Assembly (NCBI GenBank): GCA_030062745.1
Contig: CP099839.1
Coordinates: 24,851,324 to 24,915,323 of the forward strand
Length of the DNA: 64,000 bases
Source of the DNA: Capitulum mitella
Lineage: Eukaryota; Arthropoda; Thecostraca; Pollicipedomorpha; Pollicipedidae
Direction: 5' to 3'
Shown: positions 24,501 to 33,229 of the stretch, in pieces
How the letters are laid out: every line of letters begins with the position of its first letter
How positions within the stretch are numbered: the first letter of the stretch is position 1
Notes under the pieces: model-generated
The model's database searches: none
Told to the model about the DNA's origin: nothing
The model's input: the letters and a program-made list of their open reading frames with translations, nothing else
Made by a program: the position numbers and the translations under genes

Positions 24501-27500
24501 CCGGCCGCCGACCAGCGGGGTCGTGCGCCGATGAACCGGGCCCGGTGAAAGTGGGGGCGCCGCCGCTCGGGAGCGAGCCGCGGCGCCGGAGAGGGCGGTA
24601 ACGTGATGCCCGGCTTGCCCGTGACGCCGGCCGCCGCGCCGCATCCACCGGCCCACTCTGGCTTGGCGTCGGCCCCATTGGGCCGGTGATGAACGTCCTG
24701 TCACCGCTGTCACGTGTCCAACACACACACGACGCTGCCGACCCCCTTCCAGCAGCTCATCCGTTACCAGTCAGCCGCCGGGTGGGGGGGGGGCCCGCCG
24801 CCGCTGAACCAGCTGTGCGCCCGCGGCTCGGGCGGCGCGCGGCCGGGCCGGCTGCCGCGGACGGCTCTGCCCGGCTCGCGGCCGATTACACACCAGCTGC
24901 AGGTGAAAGGTAGCGCCGCGCGCCGCCTTCGCACGGCTGCGAAACGGCGCGGCGCGGGCGTGCTCGGTCTGACTGGACGTGACGCGCCGGCCGGCCTCGA
25001 CGGCGTCGCGCTGACGGCCGCGGCCGTGTTTTCTCAGGCGGGCGCACCTGCGGAGCTGTCTGGAGCGGCTGCGGGAGGAGGTGCCGCCCGGCCCGGACGC
25101 CAACCGGCACACCACGCTCGGCCTGCTGACGCGTGCCAGGGACTACATCCGGGTCAGTTGCGCGGCCGCGCCGGTCATGAGCGCCGGCCTTGGCCGGGTG
25201 GCCCGAGGACGGCTCGCCGCGGGCCGCTGCGCCCCGCTCCGTCCTCCGGCGTGGTCGGGAGCCGGGCTGGCCGCGCGGCGGAGGCTCCGGACGGGGGTTC
25301 GCGGCTTACATCTGCGCTCGGGGAGGTGTTTAGATGGGGTGATCTCTCTCTAATGCTTGTTTGTGCTGATGTCAGATTGTTAAAAGTGTGTCATTCGGCT
25401 GAAGGCTTGTCTCAACTGAGAGAGTTCGTAACTAGTTTAAGACGCATTGTTTCATGTTGAAGGTCATTTGGTTGCGTGGTTCGTCATGATATTGTATAGG
25501 ATTGGTACATGTGTACGTTTTGCGTTTGCAGCAAAACGTACACATGTACTTGTTTCACATGTGTACGTTTTGCGCTTTCAGCACAGATTGTACATGTGCT
25601 CCAGAATCCGATTCCCGCGAAGTTGGTGCGCGCAGTGGCTGCGTCGCTTGATAAACATTGTCGTATGCGACTGGAAAGTGCCCGTTCCCTGGCATCCGGT
25701 TGTGGTTGAAAAGAAACTCTCAGAAACTCGGTTCATGCTTATTTTCTCATTACCAGATTAGCTTTTAAAACGAAGCTTCTTTAGTGTGTTTGCGTGGCGC
25801 TGGCCGATTAGGCGCCGGCCCCCATCCCGAGGCCCGTTCTACCATCTGATTTAAGCCGATTGGCTGCCGGGCGCTGATGACTTCGTGAAAGCTGCCCACA
25901 GTGTTTATCGATTAATTGTGTTTGGTGTGATGCCGTTACGGGCGCCCGCCGCGGCTGATAGGACGGTAGCGGTTAGTCCTCTGCGGTCGGCGGCAATAGA
26001 GGCGGTCTCCCGCTGTGTCTTTCGCGTAAATCAGGCCGATAAAGCGATTACGGTACGGACGCCTGCGATGGGATTCCGGGGGACGGCGGCCGCGCGGCGC
26101 GGGAGCGGGCCCGGAGAGGCCGGCCGCGGCGCGTTTTTGTCGGCCGCCGACGCGGCCGAGCGGGGCGGGTCCCGATGCTGCGGAGAGACAAGCCGGCGGC
26201 GGTCCGCCGGCCGCGGAGCGGTGTCCGACGCCGCGCGCTCGTGAGAGCGCGATCGCCGCGGAAGGCGGGTGAAGCGCCGGCCAGCCGACCTGCTCCAGTA
26301 ACAGGGAACTGTCTGTCGTTCTCGGGCCGGCCTGTGGCCGGCGGTGAAGGATGGCGCGCTGGGATCCCGGCCAGTCTGCAGGTCGTGCGGACAGCGACGC
26401 GGCTCATACACGGGCTCGATTGTCGCGGTTTCCCGTTCAGGCCGAAAACAGCGCGTCATTTTGTCGCCCCCCAGTTGTTCATGCACGGCTCGCTCTGGAA
26501 CCCTCGCGCCATCGCCGGCGTCGCTCGCCGGTCCGTTCGCGAGGCCGGGAGCACGCAGCGCGCCCTGATTGCATCAGCCTTGATCCTAATGCGGTCGCCA
26601 TGCGGGCCGGGAGCCAGTTCTCAATCAGACCCGGACCCGGGGCGCGGGCCGGTCGCGGGCGTCTCTCGTTTCCGCAGCTCACACTTGATTGGCTTTGGTT
26701 TCGTCGGCGGCCGTGATCGACAGCGGTCGTCCTGAAGCGCTGCGCGATGATATCGGCCGCCTGTTTGGTGGGCGGGGCGGGGCGAGCGTTCACCCCCCCC
26801 CCCCGCGCCACTCGAGCAGCTGCGGCGCCGCCCCGGCTCGCTGACGTGTTTTGAGGCGCCGTGAGGAGGAGTTGACAGCCGGGCAGAGCGGTCGGGAGGC
26901 GGCGTTGGGGTGCGGCCGCGCGCGGCCCGGTCGCGGCGCGGCCGGTGTCGGGAAACGTCGGGTCGGACCGGGGGTTTCGGGTGGTCCTGACGCGTGATGA
27001 ACGGCTCGGCTGGCCGTTAGGTAGTCACCCCTGATAACGGTCGCCGATTTCGTGCTCTGCCGGGCGTGCTGTTCGGTCGTCATGCTCAGGTTTCCCCCAG
27101 AGGAGACGGCTGGAGTGGACCCGTCGGCCGCCCGGCGTGGGACCTTCCGGTCGGCGTCCGCCGGCCGCCGTTCAGCCGCGCTGACCCTCGGCCGTGGCCC
27201 ACAGTCACTCGAGGAGAAGGACCGCATGAACGACCGGTACAAGGAGCAGCTGGCGCGCGAGCACCGGCTGCTGGCGGAGCGGCTCAGCGAGCTCACCTAC
27301 CGGTGGCGGACGCCGAAGCTGCGCGCCTCCAACAGCTCCAGCTCGTCGTGCTCGTCCGTCTCGTCGGGCTACGCCACCTCCGAGGCGCTGGACTCAGGTC
27401 GGTGGAGCCGGCGGCGGCTGCGACTGGCGAGGTCTGCCTGCTGCCGCTGGGGCCGGGGCGAGGTCCGGGCGGTGCCGTTTGAGAGTGGCGTCATTGCTGT

Positions 27501-30500
27501 CGGACCGAGGTTGGTCTGGTCCAATTTGGGTCGGTGTGGTCCGGGACCGCAGCTGGTGGTGGGCTGGCGGTGTCCTTGACCGCTCTGGTGTTGACCGACT
27601 CAGTTCTGTGTTGTCACTGGGGGGATCCAGTTTGGTATCTGGCCGGGATCAGTGCTGAGAGTGGTAGGTCGGTTTTTCGATGTTGTCGATGTTTCGATTT
27701 CGGTGCTCGCGTTGTTACGACGTGCCGGTTTTTCAACCCATGTTCCATTGCTGTCATTGTTGCGCCCGACTGGTCCAGCTCCTCCGGATCGTTACCGGCG
27801 TCGTATCAGAATGTTAGCGCGTTGTTCCGGAGTGTTATCGGCGTTGTACATCGCTGTTGTCAGCGGATGCCACACCGGTGTCAGTGCCGGTTGTGGGCTT
27901 GCTTCTCCACGCCTGTCACGCTTCCTGGCCGCTAACCACAGGCCTGGCGGCAGCTCGCCTGCCGCGCCGTGCCGGTCTGCCCGACGGTGCTCAGCCTTGC
28001 TCGGCGGCTTGCCGTCCTGAGTAGAGTCCTTGCGGCGCCGGGCCGTCTGCACCGGCGCCAGGCCGCCGCCCAGCTGCGCCTGCCGAGCAGCGGCCGTCGA
28101 GGGCGCGGTCGCGTTGGTCGGCCTCGGCGTCTGTCGGCCTCGCCGGCCGCCTGCCGGCCGGCCGGCGCCGCTGACGGGTCGTTTTGCGCGCGGCGGCGCC
28201 GCCCTGTCACGATGCCCAGCCGTTTTTGTCCGTCTCCGGCGGCTATCGTTATCGGGTTGAGCGGCCATGGGCTACACGGCCGGCGCGGCCGCCCCGTTTT
28301 TGCGCCGAGGGTGCCGTCAATAGTCGGCTGTTCGGCGGCGGCGGCCGGCTCGGGTTCGGCCCGGCAGGCCGGGCGGGAAGGGTCGCCGGTACCGCCCGGC
28401 TGCGGGCTACACCGCGACGCTGGTCGTTTGGTGCTCAACCGCGTTTACGCAGAGGTCCTGGGTCGGCAGCCGCTCAGGACAGCGTCGAACTGGACGCCGC
28501 GTGCCGGCGGTTTCGGCCGGCGCCGTCCCGTCCCGTCCTCTGGCCTGTCTTGTCCCGTCGTCTGGCGTCGCCCCGGCCGGCGCAGGTCGGTGGAGCTCGG
28601 CAGGTGCAGAAGGTCGCCGCTGCGGGGTTCCGCTGGGCGGAGCCGCCTAATTGATCGGGCCTCACGGCCGCGGAAACCGGGGAGTGCAAGGCGATCTGGC
28701 GGGCCGCCGCCCACTGGGCGCCGGAGCTGTTCCTGGACGGAGGCAGCCTGGTGGATGCCACGCCCGCGCTCGGTCGGACAGGTGTCTGACGGGAGGCGAG
28801 CCGTGCGCCCTTGGCAGCAGGTGGCATGTTTTTGCCGTCGAATGTGCTATGCTGTCTCGAGGACTGTTTTTTGTCCGTATTTTCTAGACTGCGAGTTGTT
28901 GCGGCCTTGGTTTCGCAAACGCTGCGCATTTAGTAAGTCCGCACAGATTGTTCGGTGTGTTTCCCTTGAGAATCTGCGTAATATATCGTGCTACCGTATG
29001 GGATCACTAGGCCATGAGCAGTCCAATAGAACAGAGGTTTACCTGGCTATCCGCCTGCTCATCCGTTGCTGTGATAGGCCACCGGCAACAGCCCGATCCT
29101 CCCTGTAGTGGCGTTTCTCGGCCGGCGCCGGACCGGGCCGTTTCGGAGGGCGGTGCCTGCGCCCGGAGCGGGGCTCCGCCAGGGGTCGGGCCGGCCACGG
29201 CTGCCGGACCCTTGGCCGGCCGCCGTCCCGCCGGCCGGACGCGGCGCCGCCGGGACAAAGACGCCGGCGCCGTCCCGCCCCGTCGCCGGCCGAGCCTTTT
29301 TATCGGGCGCTAATTTGCCCATTCAGCGCGACACCGCGCCGCCCCGGGGCGCGGCCGGCGGGCGCGGCGCGCGCGCGAACCGCCGACTCATCGGCCATTA
29401 GGCGGCGGGCGGCGCCGGCGGCCGCTCACCATTAGCCGGGCCGCGCCGCCGGCGGGACGGTCGCCGGCCTGCTCCGTTTGACGGGCTGCGCTGTTTGAGG
29501 GCGGCCGGCCGGACGCCCGCTGTTGACTCGTCGCCCGGCGACAGCGCCGGTTCCGTCCGGCCCCGTCAGGCCGGCGGCGGTCCCGGGGCCGGGACGGCGG
29601 GCTTTCCCGTCGTCTGAGGTGCGGAGGAGGAGGGGGGGGGGGACGAGTGGGCGGCGTATCGCGACCGCGCGCAATGTGACCAAGCTGAGGGGTGCATTTC
29701 GTCAGCAGAGGTTTCCTGTGCCTTTCACCCCGTGGACGCTGGGTAACCACCAGGCGTGTTAAGAAAGCATGGTACGACCGCCTGTGAGATTGCCTAAGTT
29801 CGGACATTTTAAGATGCTTGAGGAAGTTTCCTGTGGTGAAACAGCCGGGTCCACGTGAATGCTGGCAGATGGTTAATGGGATGGATTCCGTTTGAATATG
29901 AATCTGTTTTTTTCGCCGATTCAGTTTCGAATCAGGCTGTATCCGTCCAAATGCTCCATATTGGGTGTGGGGGAGCGTTTGCTTTTTTTGTGACCACTGG
30001 TCGTATGCTTATGCAGTTTTTTTGGTGATGGCGACGACGCCGATCAGAACGCATCCTAAGTTCGCACGGCTGATTTTAGTTTCGCCTTTGACGCCGTGAT
30101 GACTGTCACTGGTGTAGCGTCTGATGTGCATGCGTCACCAAAAAGTCTCTTGCCGAGCCAGAGGAGGGTGGTACCCTCAGTCCATGGTCATTGGCACTGA
30201 TGATGCTGTTGCAGTATTCTTCTCCCGTTGTTGGCCGCGGCGACGCGGCGGTCTCTGCTGTGGAAAGACGAGCCGGCGGGCAGCCTCCTCCCCAGCGCCG
30301 GATGTGGCAGCAGTGCTGTGCCTGCCGCCGGTGGTGGCCGTGTGACCGTGCCGGCGCTGACGCGGCCGCCCCCGCCGTTGACAGACGAGATGGAGAGCGG
30401 CGGCAGCCTCAGCCCCGGCTCGGACAGCGGCCCGGCCGTGGACGTAGAGGGCGCTACGGTCGGCCTCGACTCGCTGGCGATGACGGCCGCCGACGCCGCG

Positions 30501-30527
30501 CCTGTGCCTGCCAGCGGCCGCCAATAG
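12545..30527 (+). CDS. MXD: MXD/MAD-family bHLH-leucine-zipper repressor, six coding exons
   Basis: Nuclear transcription factor; family members pair with MAX, bind CACGTG E-boxes opposite MYC, and recruit SIN3 co-repressor. Coding segments are 12545-12599, 13608-13719, 13893-13922, 25038-25152, 27205-27397 and 30385-30527; phases agree at all five junctions and give 215 aa, close to human MXD1 (221, from memory). Residues 1-19 form the SIN3-interacting helix ([18 protein letters not shown]), followed by AEHGYA typical of MXD. The basic region [15 protein letters not shown] spans 57-71 with the E-box residues H59, E61 and R67; helix-loop-helix runs to about 103 ([10 protein letters not shown]), then a zipper at about 105-138. 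The tail is serine-rich and acidic, with [13 protein letters not shown] resembling the MXD C-terminus. The SIN3 helix plus AEHGYA favours MXD over MNT. Intron 3 is 11.1 kb. The last exon is the least certain part. Confidence 0.93.
12600..13607 (+). other. MXD intron 1
   Basis: AT-rich intron with open frames of low-complexity composition and no recognisable domain. Confidence 0.8.
13608..13719 (+). CDS. MXD: MXD exon 2
   Basis: Acceptor TTTTACAG; G+AG restores glutamate (RRERE|AEHGYA). It continues with a lysine-rich linker ([16 protein letters not shown]) before the basic region. The donor is CAG|GTGAGA, phase 2. Confidence 0.93.
13893..13922 (+). CDS. MXD: MXD exon 3, 30-bp micro-exon (basic region)
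   Basis: Only 30 bases: acceptor TTGTTCCAG, donor AATAG|GTAAGT. It encodes STHNELEKN, with both flanking arginines split across introns. Skipping it would keep the frame but delete half of the DNA-binding basic region. Confidence 0.93.
16275..16458 (+). repeat. Recent 92-bp tandem duplication (2 copies)
   Basis: 16275-16366 and 16367-16458 are nearly identical, differing at only a few positions (for example GGTGCC versus GGTGTC and ACCTGG versus ACATGG). Confidence 0.95.
17209..18616. promoter_or_regulatory. Cluster of AGGTCA/TGACCT nuclear-receptor half-sites
   Basis: I counted 15 exact TGACCT or AGGTCA hexamers in 1.4 kb, several paired: TGACCT-6-AGGTCA at 17209, TGACCTTAGGTCA near 18504, TGACCTAGGTCA near 18577, TGACCTGAGGTCA near 18600, and three direct TGACCT units near 18144-18170. 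The block is AT-richer than its surroundings and has G/C homopolymer runs at about 17390-17410 and 18466-18480, so it may be a dispersed repeat. Function is not shown. Confidence 0.4.
25038..25152 (+). CDS. MXD: MXD exon 4, helix-loop-helix
   Basis: Acceptor TTTTCTCAG; AG+G restores arginine (EKNR|RAHLR). It encodes [11 protein letters not shown], a loop with [10 protein letters not shown], and [12 protein letters not shown]. The donor is CGG|GTCAGT (phase 0). The exon lies in very GC-rich DNA. Confidence 0.95.
25153..27204 (+). other. MXD intron 4
   Basis: GC-rich at both ends with an AT-richer middle (about 25.35-25.95 kb) that contains the perfect hairpin at 25505. No second coding segment was found. 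Confidence 0.75.
25505..25549. repeat. Perfect 19-bp inverted repeat (hairpin) in MXD intron 4
   Basis: Arms 25505-25523 and 25531-25549 (GTACATGTGTACGTTTTGC and its exact complement) flank a 7-nt loop. A third copy of most of the arm follows at about 25557-25574. Confidence 0.95.
27205..27397 (+). CDS. MXD: MXD exon 5, leucine zipper
   Basis: Acceptor GGCCCACAG, phase 0. It encodes [16 protein letters not shown] and [18 protein letters not shown] with heptad-spaced hydrophobics, then a serine-rich tail ending YATSEALDS. The donor is TCAG|GTCGGT (phase 1). Confidence 0.88.
27398..30384 (+). other. MXD intron 5
   Basis: Mostly GC-rich DNA with a G-run near 29630 and a less GC-rich block at 29.7-30.2 kb. 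Nothing could be identified as coding. Confidence 0.7.
30385..30527 (+). CDS. MXD: MXD exon 6, C-terminus
   Basis: Acceptor CCGCCGTTGACAG; G+AC gives aspartate and opens [16 protein letters not shown], then AVDVEG, ending at TAG 30525-30527. It was chosen on phase, the polypyrimidine-like acceptor and resemblance to the SDSD...VDVE tail of MXD proteins. Similarity is short, so this exon is less certain than the others. Confidence 0.65.
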
Positions 30528-30633
30528 GCCGGTGATAGAGGTGAGTTGACCGGGCTGGTTGACGTCGGAAGCTGATTTCTCGTGTGTGAGGGCGCCGTGT
30601 GGCCGTCTAGGTTTTCTGTATCAAACCATTATC

Positions 30634-30639
30634 ATTAAA
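30634..30639 (+). promoter_or_regulatory. Candidate MXD polyadenylation signal
   Basis: ATTAAA lies 107 bp after the MXD stop, followed by the T/G-rich CTTGTGGTTTTGCT. It is a plausible but non-canonical hexamer. Confidence 0.35.
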
Positions 30640-30785
30640 TCTTGTGGTTTTGCTATGTTTCGTAAAGGCGGGCTCTAGGGGATGTCATTACCGTTGCTAG
30701 CTGTGGTGGCTTGTTTGGCCCGGTGTGGAAACGAACGTGACATCACTTTAAGCCACTTTCTGTCTCGGTGTTTACGCTGCGTGAC

Positions 30786-31890
30786 AGTGCCGGCGGCGTT
30801 GAGGTTGACCCTGAGACCGTCAGGGGCACTGGTACAGTCAGGGGCCCTGGATGGTCAAGGCCCATGGGAGCGCCATGAGTCCTTGTCAGTCGGGGGCCAT
30901 GAGATAGTCAGGGACCGTGAGGAAGTGAAGGGCCCTGAGGCAGTCGGGGTCCCCGAGGAAGTCAGGAGTCTCAGAATGCCAAGGGCACCATGGGACGCTC
31001 AGGGATCCTGGGATGGTCAGGGACCTTGAGAGCGTCAAGAGTCCTGAGACGGTCAGGGCCGTGGTGCAGTCATGAGCCCGAGACAGGCAAAGGCCCTGGG
31101 ATGTTCAGGTACCATGAGACAGAATGGCCGGGATATGGTCAGGGGCCCTGAGGGAGTCAGGGTCCCGAGATAGGGACCTGAGACTGCCAGGGGCGCCAAG
31201 GACGGTCAGAGGCCCTGAGGTAGTCAGGGGTCATGGCAAACGGCCATGAGCCTGAAACAGTCAAGGACCATGGAATGGTCAGGCACCATTAGAGAGTCAA
31301 GGGCTCCGAGACAGTCGGAGGTACTGGGACAGTCAGGCACCATCACGCGGTTGTGGGCGTGAAAACAGCCAAAGGTCCTGGAATGGTCGGGCTCTAGGAT
31401 TATCGTCAACCCTGGGAGGGCAAGGGACCTTGGGCTGGAACCGTAGGACTGGTAGGGTTCCTGCAACAGTCAGGGGCCCCCAGGATGGTCAGAGGTCCTG
31501 AAACGGGGGCGTGCGATGGTCAGGAAACCTAGGGTGATCAAGCACTCGAGGAAGCTCAAGGGCCTTTGGACGGCCAGGGGCGCCCTGAAACTGTTATGAC
31601 CATAAACCATTCAGGGGCCCTCGCACGGCCAGGGCCCCTGGAACCGTCGGGACCTGGCACGGCGATGTTCCCCGCAATGGTCAGAAACCCTGAAACGGCA
31701 AGATGCCGTGAGACGGTCAGGGGTCCTGGGACGGTCAAGTGCCTGAGATGGGCAAGGGTACTGTGGCGGCCAAGAACTCTCGGATGTCCAGGGGCCTGGA
31801 ATAGCCATGGGCGTTGGGACGATGAGCGCAGCCCTGGGACGATCATGAGGTTTTACGATTGCTGGAGGCCCTGGGATAGTCATGCTTGAC
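30786..31890 (+). repeat. 1.1-kb degenerate minisatellite 3' of MXD
   Basis: Some 40-50 imperfect units of roughly 20-25 bp related to GTCAGGGGCCCTGAGACG. The period drifts, but GTCAGGG, GGGCCCTGAG and GACGGTC recur throughout. Open frames on both strands across it are by-products of the repeat. Confidence 0.85.
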
Positions 31891-32948
31891 CGCCACCAGT
31901 TGGATTGGTCTCTTCAGAAATAGTCGGATGGGTCAGTTCAAGGCAAAAAGCTGAACCACAGAACCATAGAACCAGAAAAAGATGCGCGTGACTTTACCTT
32001 GTTATACGGCCTTGGTGGGCATCTCGTCGGTTGAAAGAAATGAGAAAACTAGTTGTGTGAGAAGAAGCAGCTGAGATGGTGTGCTTTGCGCCAGATGCTG
32101 TGCAGGTCCATTTTATCATGAAGTGAGCAATAGACTCGGCTGTTTTCTGTGAACACAGTAGTAATGACGCCGCTTGTATTATACAGCGAAAAAGTAAGTG
32201 GTTTATGCGTACGACATTGAGATGAAAACAAAGATAAGCATTAGTTCGGGTGATAGTTCACGTAATGCACTGTTTCCGTGTTCTGTGGCATTGGTTTTTG
32301 CGCGTCCTTGGGTCCTTGGGTCGCATCCGGATCTTTGTGAACGACTGTCATTTCACGTTACGCGAAGTTCAACTGTAGACTCCGCGGAATCTTTCATGTT
32401 AGAGTTTTTCCTCTGCCCATTGCAGCGACTGCTAAATGCAACTGGAACGTGGCCTTGGTTGCCAACTACCCTTCGGGAAATTGTGTAGCGGCACGTTCAT
32501 TACGTTTTTTTGTTTGGTATAACCAGTTTAAAAGAATGCGAACAAAGGTTTTGGGTCCTCCTGACGGGTTTGTAGAACAGATATGTCTGAGGAATTATTC
32601 CGCGTTAGTCGGCAAATCGTGAAAAAAATTGTCGTTTTGGACTGCAGTTGAAGGAACGCAGTGACTGTTTTAGGATTTACATGTTCCCTTGACATGTAAC
32701 ATTTGACATTAACTATATGATGGAATTAATGACGGCTCCTGCATTGTGTGTTTCTCCTCAAATTGTTAGGGTGAATGGGTAAACGATGATATTGCATTAT
32801 GTGACGTGATTGTATTGTCCGGGGTAACTGTTGTCCCCCGTGCGTCGAAATTGGCCTCACACCAGCAGTACCAACGATACAGAAAAACTGATCGCGACTG
32901 TGTGTTCTCGTAGACCACCAGCTGCGTCTTAGTGGATTCGTCTTCGCC
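31891..32948. other. Intergenic DNA between two minisatellites
   Basis: Ordinary AT-balanced sequence. No coding exon, RNA gene or mobile element could be recognised. Confidence 0.5.
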
Positions 32949-33229
32949 GGTGATTGTTGCAGTTCCTGACGTCGCTGACTGCCGGCGATTGTTACAGTTG
33001 CTGACGTCGCTGACAACGGTTGGTTGTTGCAGCTGCAGACGTCGCTGACAACCGGTGATTGTTGCAGCTGCTGGCGTCGCTGACAACCGGCGATTGTTGC
33101 AGCTGCCGACGTCGTTGGCAACCGGCGATTGTTGCTGTCGCCGACATCGCTGATTGCTGGTCATTGTTGCAGCTGCTGACGTTGCTGACAACCGGTGATT
33201 GTTGCAGCTGCTGACGTCGCCGCCACCGG
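32949..33229 (+). repeat. 35-bp minisatellite, eight units
   Basis: Eight units of GGTGATTGTTGCAGCTGCTG followed by ACGTCGCTGACAACC (35 bp), most with the palindrome GCAGCTGC and a GACGTCG core. The period is not a multiple of three, so the repetitive proteins readable across it change frame and are not a sign of coding. Confidence 0.93.

Larger units (their letters stand above)
13923..25037 (+). other. MXD intron 3 (11.1 kb)
   Basis: The intron joins the basic-region micro-exon to the helix-loop-helix exon. It has very GC-rich blocks (about 14.0-14.5, 14.9-15.5, 18.9-22.9 and 23.7-25.0 kb) around an AT-richer block at 16.6-18.7 kb. Open frames of up to about 450 codons in the GC-rich parts come from stop-codon scarcity. 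Recognisable contents are the 92-bp duplication at 16275, the half-site cluster at 17209-18616 and a short hydrophobic open frame at 23218-23442. Confidence 0.75.
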
